The translations under genes were made by a program, and so were the position numbers. This document shows positions 10,901-20,006 of a stretch of DNA of 64,000 nt, one piece after another (position 1 is the first letter of the stretch; each line of letters opens with the position of its first letter). The DNA lies in contig CM036617.1 of assembly GCA_020746105.1 (NCBI GenBank), forward strand, positions 140,705,845 through 140,769,844, in the 5' to 3' direction. The notes beneath the pieces are model-generated. The model searched no databases. It saw only the letters and a program-made list of their open reading frames with translations, and was not told where the DNA came from. This stretch comes from Trogon surrucura. Taxonomy: Eukaryota; Chordata; Aves; Trogoniformes; Trogonidae.

Positions 10901-13900
10901 TGTGCCAGTGCTCTGTCACCCTCACTGTGAAAAAGTTTTTTCTAGTATTTTTGTGGAACCTCCTGTGTTCGAGCTTTTACCCACTGCCCCTTGTCCTGTT
11001 GTTGGACGTCGCTGAAAAGAGCCTGGCTCCATCCTCCTGACACTCCCCCTTGACATATTTATAAACATTTATGAGATCACCCCTCAGCCTCCTCCTCTGC
11101 AAGCTAAAGAGACCCAGCTCCTTCAGCATTTCCTCATAAGGGAGATGTTCCACTCCCTTCATCATCGTGGCTCTGCGCTGGGCTCTCTCAAGCACTTCCC
11201 TGTCTGTCTTGAGCTGAGGGGCCCATCTTTAGGAGATGTAAAGAATTATTTTAAAAAAAAGGACAACACACTGAACAAACAGAAAAACAAAACCAAAACC
11301 CACAAACAACAACAAAAAACCCAAACAAAACAAAACAGAAAAAAAAAAACCCCAAAACAAACTGCAGAAAACCCAGCAAATAATGTATTCCAGGAGAAAT
11401 GTATTTTGGTCAGTCTGCTAGTGGATTAGTAAAGAATCCCAGCAGTTGTCTGAAGGCAGGCTATTCTGCTTCTTCACAGCCGGCTTTGTTACAAGACTTG
11501 CTGTTGTGACAGTGCTTCCCCTCCTCCACTTGCCAAAATGCCATTGCCAATGACTTTCTTGCTTACAAACATATTGCTAAGGGTTCTTCCTGTTCTTCTG
11601 GAATCAATTAGCAGGACAATGAACTGATGATATGTTTGGTACCACGTTTCCCAGTGGTGAAGGAGCCTGTACTGTAAACATTTTGAGTGTATGTAAGTCT
11701 AGAAAACAAATGCTATCCTTCCTCTCATATTTTCTCTCACTTAAGTACATATTAACCAGGACACCAATATTGCTTTTGTCCTTGGTATAAGAAGAGACTT
11801 CTGGTAGCTTATCTTGTCAGTTATTCCTGCTTGAAATCATTCATATGTAAGGAGAAATCATTTTAATTTGGCAAACCAGGTAACACAAATTAAGGCTACC
11901 TGGAGTCCTGACTAGAATATATATATTTGCTTCTTTTGATGTGATTGTGATTCCATAGCAGAATCTTACTGTTGCAGGAAGAGGTTCCTCACAAAGACTG
12001 TTTTCAGCTATGGAATTTATTAATGTAGGATAGTCATATTTGTTATTTCTTCTCCTGTCTGATCTCTAACAGATTGTTGTCCATGTTTGCTTGGAGCAAA
12101 TAAAAGTTGTTCTTTGACAGCCACTAAGCCTGATGCTTGGGAAAACTGCTGTCACACAAACTATCATACAAATAATAAATGTAGAGATAAACCCAGGTTA
12201 GCAGTCTCCTCTGGTGGCATGGATCACTATGCTTACTGAATTAGGATTCTTCTCTGTAACATTTGCAAAGAAATAGATTCTTATGTATGTGTCTAGATAG
12301 TCCTGACATTCTCAGTTGTTTATATCTTCCTAGTTGCTCTGCCTACTAATTTTTCAACTTCACCTTATATGCCATAGAACTGTTTTACTTGCTCTGACTT
12401 TCTTGATGCATTTTTCATTTGTCCTCATCCTCTTTCTAAATGTGTATGTGCCAACTGGTGAACTACTAGTTGTCAAGAAAAGTACAGAGCTCTTCTACTT
12501 GTAAAGTAAATATTCTCAAGCCATTTGTTCTTGAACAGAGCATAAGGCCATCCTGGACAAACTGGAGGGACGGTCTGTTGCAGTGTCCTCATTTGAGCTA
12601 AGCAGAATCAATTCTGTTCAGTCATTTTACTTTTCAGCTAAGTCTTTTCTAAGACATGGCACTTCCTGAAGTTAGCAGCATATTTTTCAGACAGTGTCTG
12701 CTACTAGAAGTGGTGACACCTGATGTGTATAGTTACTGCCAGGGACTGCTGTGCAGAAAGGCTTTTGCTTATACTTGCTTCTGTAGTAACCAAGGTCACG
12801 GATAACTCTTGTGTGCCATGTTGGGGGTGCTGGGAAGTAAAGGGGTTGCAAAGAAGTAAAAACTTGCACCTCTGAGGATTAATGGACGGGACAGGTGACC
12901 CAGACTTGACCAACAAAGTATTCTACTCCATGTACATCACATTTAGCATAAATCTAAGGGACCATGGGGATCAAGCCTTCTTCAATGGCCAGTGTCCAAG
13001 GAGGTCTCCATCTGTTGTTCTGCCATTGATCCTGATACCAAGTTCCTGAATCCAGCTCCTGTATCCAGTTCCCCTCTGGTACTGAAACTGGGACTTCCCC
13101 AGAGCCTGCCTGCCCTGCAGCATCAGTGGGGATTGCTACTGGGGAGCAGGGGAACCTGGGTTTGATATCGGTTTTATATGTATTTATATATATTTCATTA
13201 TTTTCCTTATTAGTACTATTACCATTTTATTAAAGCTGTTTTAGTTTTCTTTTCCAATCTGTAAGCCTCTCTGCCTTATTCTAATTTTCACTTCCTTGTA
13301 GGCAGTCCCTCCCAAACTTTCCTGTAGGCCCCCTTCTGCTACTGGAAGGCCACTATAAGGGCTCCCCAGAGCCTTCTCTTCTCCAGGCTGAACAAACCCA
13401 ACTCTCTCAGCCTGTCATTTTTGTGGCCTTCTCTGGACCCACTCCAACAGGTCCATAACCTTGTGTTGAAGACTCCAGAGCTGGACGCAGTACTCCAGGT
13501 GAGGTCTCGCCAGAGCAGAGTAGAGGGGCTGAATCACCTCTCTTGATCTTCTGGCCACACTTCTTTTGATGCAGCCCAGGATGCAATTGGTCTTCTGGAC
13601 TGTGAATGTGCGTTGTTGGTTCATGTCCACCTTTTTGTCCACCAGTACCCCCAAGTCCTTTTCTGTGGGGCTGCTCTCTACCACATCATCCCCCAGCCTG
13701 TCTCGATAACGAGGGTTGCCTTGACTCAGGTGCAGGACCTTGCACTTGGCCTTGCTGAACCTCATGATGTTCACACAGGCCCACTTCTCCAGCTTGTCCA
13801 GGTCCCTCTGGATGACATCCCATCCCTCTGGCATATAGACTGCACCAGTCAGCTTGGTGTCATCTGAAAACTTGCGGAGGGTACACGCAGTTCCACTGTC

Positions 13901-16900
13901 TATATCATTGATGAAGATATTAAACAGCACTGGTTCCAGTACAGACCCCTGACGGACACCACGTCACACATCTCCATCTGGACATCGAGCCATTGACCAC
14001 TACCCTCTAGATGCAACCATCCAGCTAATTCCTTATCCACCTAACGGTCCACGCATCAAATCTGTATCTCTCTAATTTATCTCTCCATATAATATGATTC
14101 AAGTTTGCGTTTTGTATCAGCAAAGGGGATAGAGTCAAGGCTGCATCTTCAGGCTTAACATAGGCATCTTTCTGTTTGTTTGTTTGGAGTGCTTAATCAT
14201 GTTCTCCATGTAGATTTAATATGTAATATATATTAAAGCTAATGATTCAAGACTACATTTTTATCCTAAATTTCTTCCATATTGTATCTGGCCTCCAAAT
14301 TTCAACTGGAATTAGCTTATGGATAAATGTGGAATTATTTTTTTATTCAATTCTGGCTTTTCTTATAAAGCAATTTTTTTTCCCTAAAATTATTTGCCGG
14401 CTGTATCTGATCTGACAATGTAAAAGAAATGTGTAGTATTAGATTTTCAATCTTAGCCAATGGGACCATCATCGTAGTATTCAAGTGATGCTGTTGACAA
14501 CTATGCAAGTTGGAAAGAAATGTGTTATAACGTGCTAACTTTGTTCTATCTTTTAATTAATATTTTCTGTTGTAAAAACTATAGTTTCTCCTTCCACTGA
14601 ATTTAGGCTGCTGAACTAGCTGAGAGAAAGAAGTTGGAAAAGAACCAAAAGATGAAAGATGACATGGATGAAATTTCCAGCCTCCTTCGAGGAGACTTAC
14701 TTTCTGAAAACCCTGAACAAGCAGTCAGTTCCTTTGGCAGGCATCGTGTGGTCACAGATCGGTGGAAGGGAATGAGTCAGGATCAGCTGATGGCAATCCG
14801 TTACTCTCAACAAGAACAAGTTCTGGAGAAACAGGTATTTAAATTTATGTGCATGTTCTCTATTCCTGACTGTAATGCTATTATAGACAATGTTTGCAGA
14901 AGAAAATGTTATTGTTTGCCCTGCATGTCCAATTATGGGACTGTTTCCCATTGATTTGAATTTTCCCAGAACTTAATCCAGCTGAACACAGTGTTTCCAA
15001 AGCCACTGGGAAATATAGCGGAGCAGCAGGAGTGGGCTGGAGCCCGGAGTTAGGCTCAGAGGAAGATTGCTGTGGAGCCCAGGGCCAAGGGGCCTGGAGA
15101 TTTTGGGGCATGGTCCATGTGGCTCAGCTGAGGAGCAAGGTCCTGCGCAGCCCAGGACCCAGGCATCACAGTGCATCAAACTTCATGGCGCAGTTTAGGA
15201 CTTGAGACTACACAAGGTGCCTGCAAGGGGTGAGCAGGAGAAGAAGAGTCAGAAGGTGAAAGCGGGTCAGGCTGGAGCAGTGTTCTCGTGCTCAAGGGAA
15301 CTCAAGCAAGACATAGAGACCAGGTCCAGTGACCCTGGTCATGCATATTTCGTAGTCTTAAACATTCAAGAATGCAATGGAACTTCATTTCTACCAGCCC
15401 GCACGATTATTAGCCAGGCTCAGGGATAGAATTACAATACAAAACCTAAATCTTGCTAATAATTTCTGCTCTAAAGATGTCTGGAAGCAGGCAGTCAAAA
15501 TGAGACTACTCTTCCTATGCAGTCACAAGTGTACAGGCCTAGGTATTGTGAAGTAGGAAGCTACTTACCTCATTCATTGCAGAGGCTGGATTCACAACAG
15601 CTAATGATTAGCAGTTCAATTTTATTTTATATTGCTATAATACTGTCTGCTACACTAGGTCATATCTACTGCTGTTATTAAAACTGAAGACAGAATTGTC
15701 ATTTTCTTGGCTCTCCTGTGACCCTAAAGTGAACCCATTCAAGTAGTTAAGCTAGCAGAAAATGAGCCCCAGCAAGAAAAGTGGTTTTTTTGCTGGCGCA
15801 GTTTCTCAAATCAGTTCAATGTGAGGTCACACAAAAAGTGAGGAACTGATAGTGTAACAGGGGCAGAGGCAAAAACAGTTTGGGTTTACTCATCTCATGT
15901 TGGTGGCTCAGTTACTACACTGAGCTAGCCGTATTGTAGGCCATACTGATCCCTACTAACTTCAGATCTCAAGAAGTTATAATGCTTGCTGTTGAGAACT
16001 TTAAAAAAAAAAAAGTGTCTTGCTGCTCTGGGTTTTTAGAGAGAGCCAATATGTCAGAGAGAAACAGTAATGTACTGATTAACTTCTCTCAAGAGCAGAT
16101 CCTAATTTTCTTACATTGTGCAGATGCAGGAGTCTGTCTTGCTCCCTGGAAAAGGATAGCTTTGTCATCTGCGGTATCTTACTCCTGCCTAATGCATGGG
16201 CTCCTACCTAGTTTGGAAGTGCTACTTTTTCTCCCTACTTCAAATGCTACCCCTAGTGCTCAGTAAAGACAAGCGAGTTTCTGTGAATGAATTTACCAAT
16301 CCAGCTTTATATATACGATTTCGTCTTAGAACAATGGGAAAATGAAGCACTTTTTTTCCACTTCTGTAGAGAATAAAAGAGGAAGAACGCCGGAGAAATG
16401 CAGAATGGGACAGGCAAACCATACAGGCTGCAAGAGCACACTTGCTTTTAGAGCGGCATCAACGACGACAGAATCGGGAACGCCGCCGAGCTTTAGATGA
16501 TGTCAACGCAGAGCTATCTCATGAGCAGAAGTCAAAGTAAGTAACGAAATAAATTTCTTTTAAAATAAATCTTTTTACCGTTAACACAATAGCTTGTGTT
16601 GTATCGTTTGCAACTATCTAATAAACTTCTTACACATTTATACTTCTAAAAAATTCAATTCAGCTTACGTGTGTTTTTCAGTATTATTTTAAACATTCTT
16701 CAAAGAGTAGGTTGTGATTGCTGCTGACTTACATGTATGAATTAGCAGCTCAATTCCTAAAAGAGTTCCGCTGACAACAGACAGTTTATAGATAGAAAAT
16801 AGAGAATAGAATCATAGAATCATTTACATTGGGGAAGACCTTTAAGATTATCAAGTCTAACCATTAACATGACACTGCCAGATCCACCACTGAAGTGCTA

Positions 16901-17855
16901 CCAGGCAAATGCATTTCAGCCTTCCCTGCTGCTCATCTGGTTTAAAGCAGATCTAGATTAGCAGCATCAGACAGATATAAGAGTTGCCATACAGCAGTGA
17001 AAAGAGACCTTATTTTAGACTCGTTTCTGTAGCGTTTCTTGGGATGGATGCCTTAAAGGCTACAAAGATTTAATCACTGAGTGGAATCCAGAACCTGAGA
17101 ATAGCGGCTAGGGGTAATGATGGACATAGCTACACTTATATTTGACTGTCAAAAAATAACAACATCAGGTGTAAAATGGTATGTGTTTCTTTAATTTACT
17201 ACAGTTTTCTGAAACTAAAAAGAGTGGATATCAGTAGAACTGCTGGTTTCTGGTAGCCCAGGGTTAAGCTCATGGCACAAAGAAATCAAACTAGACAATT
17301 CGTTAACTGAGCACTGGACATGTCTTGGTGGGACAGGTCTTGTGGTCTTAGTGGGAAACGAGGAAGATAATATGTAAAGAAAAAAAATGAAACAAAGAGA
17401 TTTGATATTCTATTCTCCCAGTCTTTTTTTTCTTTTTGTGATTTTTTTTCATCATGCATGCATACATACATTTTGCAAAAGAATTTTCCGCAGCTGATAC
17501 ATTCCTATTATGAAAGCAAAAATTCAGAATTTTACTAATTTAGTTTTTGACTGAGATTTTTGAAAGCTCTTTTAGGATTATGAAAAAGCTTTTGGGACGT
17601 GACGTACATTATGGAGAAATATCTCTAGTTAAATTAAATTCCATTTCTAATAATTTTGAATTTTGTGAGCCTTTATGAGTGCTTATGCATTACATCATCT
17701 TTAGGTTTCTTGGATTACTTGTATATTATAATGAGAAAATATTTACTAATCAGTTTTTTACATTTCTTGCTAGGAACATTCATCTTAGAGAAGAAGAATA
17801 TTCAAATTTTCCAACAGGCCAATATTACGCACAGTTTAATACAACAAGCCGATGA
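1805..17855 (+). CDS. RIBC2: RIBC2, RIB43A domain with coiled-coils 2 (whole gene, 7 coding exons)
   Basis: RIBC2 belongs to the RIB43A family of filament-like proteins inside axonemal doublet microtubules (microtubule inner proteins) and stabilises motile cilia and sperm flagella. Coding exons are 1805-1921, 6782-6863, 8350-8694, 9710-9828, 14607-14834, 16370-16536 and 17774-17855. The joined frame is 1140 bases, 379 residues plus stop, close to the human length of about 377-382. All six introns are GT-AG and the phases match. The protein is highly charged and largely coiled-coil. Family blocks visible are [10 protein letters not shown] (about residues 26-35), [13 protein letters not shown] and KFMGEDLN (exon 3), KDFNRSQ (end of exon 4), [11 protein letters not shown] and DRWKGM (exon 5), and a C-terminal [11 protein letters not shown]. 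The gene looks intact. The start is the first in-frame ATG, although the frame stays open upstream without one. CR1 pieces and a solo LTR lie in its introns. Confidence 0.95.
2371..3132 (-). mobile_element. CR1 LINE, 5'-truncated, in RIBC2 intron 1
   Basis: Antisense CR1 copy of about 760 bases. Its 3' tail is at the left end (TAGAATTACAGAATG). A nearly clean frame from 3055 to 2384 encodes the C-terminal part of the CR1 reverse transcriptase: [43 protein letters not shown] and [16 protein letters not shown]. The catalytic palm is missing, so it cannot move by itself. A long intact frame suggests moderate age. Confidence 0.92.
3350..3440 (-). mobile_element. CR1 3'-end fragment
   Basis: About 90 bases matching the CR1 tail and 3' UTR in antisense (AGAATCATGGAATGG, then a GGGAAAGACC stretch and CATCAAGTCCAACCAT). 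Diverged, so probably an older subfamily. Confidence 0.7.
3441..4296 (+). other. RIBC2 intron 1 stretch without recognised features
   Basis: AT-rich intronic DNA between two CR1 pieces. A 98-codon frame at 3428-3724 has no recognisable motif and part of it lies in the CR1 tail, so I do not call it a gene. Confidence 0.5.
4297..4442 (-). mobile_element. CR1 3'-end fragment
   Basis: Antisense CR1 3' end of about 145 bases: tail CAGTATCACAGTATG, GACCTCAAAAGAACATCTAG, CTGCCAGAGCAGGA, then the codons for the protein C-terminus as far as TCTCCAGAGAAGGAGACT. It breaks off abruptly there. Confidence 0.85.
4443..5294 (+). other. RIBC2 intron 1 stretch without recognised features
   Basis: AT-rich sequence. 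Two small direct duplications are visible, TATTTCTGGTGTGG repeated near 4820-4850 and ATTTTTTACAAAT repeated near 5265-5293, the second adjoining the next CR1. Confidence 0.5.
5295..5893 (+). mobile_element. CR1 LINE, 5'-truncated, sense to RIBC2
   Basis: About 600 bases in the plus orientation, the same as the host gene. An open frame at 5349-5813 encodes 154 residues of the CR1 protein C-terminus ([68 protein letters not shown]). It is followed by the 3' UTR and the tail ACATTCTGTGATTCTGTG. Very close to the copy at 56934-58252, so likely the same young subfamily. Confidence 0.93.
6019..6200 (-). mobile_element. CR1 3'-end fragment (older subfamily)
   Basis: Antisense copy starting with the tail CATAGAATCATAGAATG, then TTGGTTGGAAGAGACC, CAAGTCCAACCATTATC and a diverged body to about 6200. 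Confidence 0.8.
6201..6781 (+). other. 3' end of RIBC2 intron 1
   Basis: AT-rich intron leading to the exon 2 acceptor. Nothing else recognised. Confidence 0.5.
6782..6863 (+). CDS. RIBC2: RIBC2 coding exon 2
   Basis: Follows a T-rich tract and the acceptor AATAG. Encodes residues 40-66 ([20 protein letters not shown] and on) and ends one base into codon 67 before GTATAT. It lines up with the human QVRDQKIKEATEKAR region. Confidence 0.9.
6864..8349 (+). other. RIBC2 intron 2
   Basis: AT-rich, with a short TA run at about 7024-7037. A 21-base direct duplication (two copies of an AAGGGTTATTAAGCTCTT unit) lies near 7844-7882. A more GC-rich patch at about 7490-7720 is open on both strands but shows no known protein or repeat to me. 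Confidence 0.55.
8350..8694 (+). CDS. RIBC2: RIBC2 coding exon 3
   Basis: The largest exon (345 bases), covering codons 67-181 plus one base. It starts after TTTCCCTAG and ends before GTAATA. It holds the most conserved part of the family: [46 protein letters not shown] and REWSLQQQR. Reading through the donor soon meets a stop, which supports the splice. Confidence 0.95.
8695..9303 (+). other. RIBC2 intron 3, upstream part
   Basis: AT-rich intronic DNA, with a C/T-rich run of about 40 bases near 9250-9290. No gene or known repeat recognised. Confidence 0.5.
9304..9685 (-). mobile_element. CR1 fragment ending just before RIBC2 exon 4
   Basis: Antisense CR1 of about 380 bases: tail CATCATAGAATCATAGAAT, TTCCAGGGATGGTGACTCCA, CCTCCCTGGGCAACCTGTTC, and a TTTCAGGTAGTTGTAGA block. 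The right end lies about 25 bases from the exon 4 start, so the element closely approaches the splice acceptor. Confidence 0.88.
9710..9828 (+). CDS. RIBC2: RIBC2 coding exon 4
   Basis: 119 bases ending at codon 221, phase 0, before GTAAAT. Encodes [20 protein letters not shown] followed by a conserved [15 protein letters not shown]. The acceptor lies only about 25 bases downstream of a CR1 remnant in intron 3. Confidence 0.92.
9829..10735 (+). other. RIBC2 intron 4, upstream part with G/T-rich low complexity
   Basis: Contains a G/T-rich low-complexity stretch at about 10040-10180 (repeats of GGTTTT-like units) and a 15-base unit CTCTACACACATCTG repeated 2-3 times near 10539-10575. No gene seen. 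Confidence 0.55.
10736..11230 (-). mobile_element. CR1 LINE fragment
   Basis: Antisense CR1 of about 495 bases beginning with TATCACAGAATGACAGAATG and running through the C-terminal codons ([10 protein letters not shown] region, [32 protein letters not shown]) to GAGGGGCCCA. The frame is interrupted, so it is a decayed copy. An A/C-rich tract follows directly. Confidence 0.92.
11248..11375. repeat. A/C-rich low-complexity tract
   Basis: About 130 bases of repeated AAAACAAAACC-type units with poly-A runs, starting near the truncated end of a CR1. On the other strand it is G/T-rich, like 10040-10180. Confidence 0.75.
11376..12583 (+). other. RIBC2 intron 4, middle
   Basis: AT-rich intronic DNA between the A/C tract and the solo LTR. 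No gene or known repeat recognised. Confidence 0.5.
12584..13300 (+). mobile_element. Solo ERVL-type LTR
   Basis: Starts with TGTCCT and shares its first 370 or so bases with the LTR at 1-356 on the other strand. Near its end is an AT-rich tract and the poly(A) signal ATTAAA (13229-13234), followed by the GCTGTTTTAGTTTTC block typical of avian ERVL LTRs. CR1 sequence follows directly on the right, with no retroviral internal region or primer-binding site, so it is a solo LTR. The right edge is approximate and no clear target duplication could be fixed. It is in the same orientation as RIBC2, so its poly(A) signal could in principle be used. Confidence 0.72.
13310..14095 (-). mobile_element. 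CR1 LINE fragment with RT palm C-motif
   Basis: Antisense CR1 of about 780 bases lacking its normal 3' tail. A frame from 13930 to 13415 encodes [17 protein letters not shown] at the catalytic C motif (usually FADD), [24 protein letters not shown] and [16 protein letters not shown]. Upstream codons to about 14095 are interrupted by stops. It is more diverged than the young copies, so an older subfamily. The missing 3' end next to the LTR suggests deletion at the junction. Confidence 0.88.
14096..14606 (+). other. 3' end of RIBC2 intron 4
   Basis: AT-rich intron between the CR1 fragment and exon 5. Nothing recognised. Confidence 0.5.
14607..14834 (+). CDS. RIBC2: RIBC2 coding exon 5
   Basis: 76 codons (222-297), phase 0 at both ends, after ATTTAG and before GTATTT. 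Contains the family blocks [22 protein letters not shown] and [11 protein letters not shown], near-identical to human RIBC2. Confidence 0.95.
14835..16369 (+). other. RIBC2 intron 5 with a GC-richer unknown stretch
   Basis: About 14970-15420 is distinctly more GC-rich than the flanks and open in several frames on both strands. I recognise no protein or repeat family in it. The rest is ordinary AT-rich intron. Confidence 0.5.
16370..16536 (+). CDS. RIBC2: RIBC2 coding exon 6
   Basis: 167 bases, residues 298-352 plus two bases, between TTCTGTAG and the consensus donor GTAAGT. Arg/Glu-rich coiled-coil ([20 protein letters not shown], then an [12 protein letters not shown] block), matching the human C-terminal region. 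Confidence 0.93.
16537..17773 (+). other. RIBC2 intron 6
   Basis: AT-rich intron containing one CR1 tail fragment, listed separately. Nothing else recognised. Confidence 0.5.
16807..16925 (-). mobile_element. CR1 3'-end fragment (older subfamily)
   Basis: Antisense tail ATAGAATCATAGAATC, GGGGAAGACCTTTAAGAT, CAAGTCTAACCATTAAC, then decayed body. Confidence 0.8.
17774..17855 (+). CDS. RIBC2: RIBC2 coding exon 7 with stop
   Basis: Begins after TTGCTAG with one base that completes a Lys codon. It encodes [20 protein letters not shown] followed by FNTTSR and a TGA stop at 17853-17855. The ending corresponds to the human PTGDYFTQFNTGSR. Confidence 0.93.
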
Positions 17856-17898
17856 CATTCTGGATAAATCTACTTGAAATACACAGAAGTATGTAGAC

Positions 17899-17904
17899 AT
17901 TAAA
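17899..17904 (+). terminator. RIBC2: Candidate RIBC2 poly(A) signal (ATTAAA)
   Basis: ATTAAA lies 44 bases after the stop codon, the second most common vertebrate poly(A) hexamer, followed by a T-rich stretch. A short 3' UTR would result. An AATAAA near 18255 is an alternative. Confidence 0.35.
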
Positions 17905-19924
17905 ATTTTTAATTGAGCAATCCCGTGTTCTATTACTGTTATCTGTTCCCTACCCTGTTCCTGCAGTGCACTCAAACTGAAGAACAATCTGCCAGGTCAC
18001 ATCTGTCCTAAGAGGAGAATGTTCAATTAATTTTAAATCTTGATTGTTTTTCTAAAATGTACTAGTAGATTCAGGAGTACATTGTTTGACTATTGTGGCT
18101 TAACTGTAATATTTACATTATCCATGTCTTTAGAAATCAATTTTTGAAAAGGAATTACAATTTAAAATATAATACGACTTTATGCAGCTTGGTCAGAAGG
18201 GCTGCTGCCTGACATAGATCACAAGTGATGCACACTTAGCACATTCTGTGGGAGGAAATAAAGATAACCTAAGCAGAAAGTTTCAGGTGAGTTTGGTGGT
18301 GGTTTGGCTTGGAGTTGGTTGGTTGTTTTTTTGTGGTGTGGGTTGGTTTGTTGTGTTTTTGGGGGTTTTTTTAAGAAAAAAAAAGCACTCAGGCTCAAAA
18401 GTAAGTAAAGAGGAAGAAATGGACAAGCTGGTCAGAGATACTGCTTTCATTTCCTGAATAGTAGGAATAAGAAGATTTTAGTAGTTACTGAGGTGATCAA
18501 TGAGGAATGACACAGAAATGGAATGTGTGTTATAGTAAGTGGGGAAAAATATGAGGGCAAGTATTCCTCCATCTACCATCACTCATTAGAAAAAATGCAG
18601 AAAATTCAAGGGCAGTCTGCTTCTAAAGAGGAGTGTAGGGAGAGTTTACAGATGTGATGGAAGATGTGGGAAGAAGCAAGCATGCACCAACAAAATCAAG
18701 GAGAAAAGTTTCAGCTTGCCAGGTAATTCAGGGAAACGGTTTCCTGTCTTTATAGTTACAGAATTGACTTAGCAATGGAATAGCCATTGGAAAATGGGCA
18801 AGTGAAACACATGGGAAGAACATGTGGAGAAGCAATGTAAGAAACTAACTGCACAAGAGAAATGGATGATGGAGATAACTGGAAAATTAAATCCAGAAGG
18901 GAAAGAGCTGACATATAGAGGACAAGGAAAAGGGTTAGAAGACTTGAGGATGATATTGGTGTGGAGTGCACTGATTGTTCTTTGTATCAGGATAAGTGAT
19001 AGCTTTGAATTCTGGTGAAACAAGCGAAGTAAGAAAGATGTTTAAAGAAACTGAAGCTGAGGTAAGATCTGATGAGTTATTCTTATCTTTGTGAAAGTAA
19101 TGAAGAATGCATAGTTCTCAAGATGGATATTATTAGGAGGATTTTGAGATGTTTGAAGGAAGAATTCCGTGAAAGGGGACTGTTCAAACAGGTCTGTTTG
19201 CATTCCTTGAAAGGGGACTCTTTTCAAACAGGTCTGTTTGCTCAGCTGAAATAGTGGCCCTGTGGGATCAGGCTGATGCAGCTGATTACCATTTTGAACA
19301 AGGTAATAACAACAGGAGTTTGGGAAAGACCATCATGTTAAACCTTCTAGATGGAGAGGGGGAAGAAACTCAATGAAGAATACAGAAGAATATCCAGAAA
19401 CGTTGGAAGATAAAGCTGAGAGGTGATCACACTTGCACCATTAATGACGAGCTGGACTGCAAAGAAGTAAGAAGGGAATGATATTAAGAAGATGCTAATG
19501 TGATAGTGTTTGGAGATCCATGTATTTGTCAGACTGAATTTCACACACAGCTGGATGTCTTTGTAGTATTACCACGTACCATATTAAATTGACAGTTTCA
19601 GGAGTACAGGTACTTGTTTTAGAAAGACCATCCCATAGGGTGGGAGGATGAAACGCTAAGCTATCTGTAGTAGTTTTCATTTAACTAAAGTTGGTTTTGT
19701 TCTGTCTTGAATATTTCAGGCTCTGAGTATTTTTATTTTTAAACTAAAGTTTTAGTTTCCTGACAGAAAAATGAATAAAGAAAGTGTTGAAAAGTTCATG
19801 AAGTTGTCTTCATTTGTCCAGCTCATGTGAGTAGGTGTTTACAGACTTTATGACAGCTCTACATTTTAACTAAAATATGCTGGTCTTGGTCAGATGACAT
19901 TTGAATAAGTGATTACCTGCTTTA
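17905..19924. other. Intergenic, with G/T-rich and purine-rich stretches
   Basis: Holds a G/T-rich low-complexity run at about 18280-18375. A long stretch at about 18540-19480 has strong purine excess on the plus strand. Near 19168-19244 two copies of a roughly 40-base unit (GAAAGGGGACT, then CAAACAGGTCTGTTTG) lie in tandem. No gene recognised. Confidence 0.55.
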
Positions 19925-20006
19925 GGTGAACTTGCTCTGGCAGGGAGGTTGGACTAGATGATCCCAGAGGTCCTTTCCAACCCCGAACATTCTGTGGTTC
20001 TGTGAT
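19925..20006 (+). mobile_element. CR1 3'-terminal fragment
   Basis: About 80 bases: GCTCTGGCAGGGAGGTTGGA, CTAGATGATCCCAGAGGTCC and tail ACATTCTGTGGTTCTGTGAT. Only the 3' UTR and tail are present. Confidence 0.88.

Noticed and set aside
12704-12916. Two overlapping short minus-strand frames
   Set aside because: Both lie inside the solo LTR.
17286-17471. Short frames in RIBC2 intron 6
   Set aside because: Poly-Phe/Lys composition from T- and A-rich runs.
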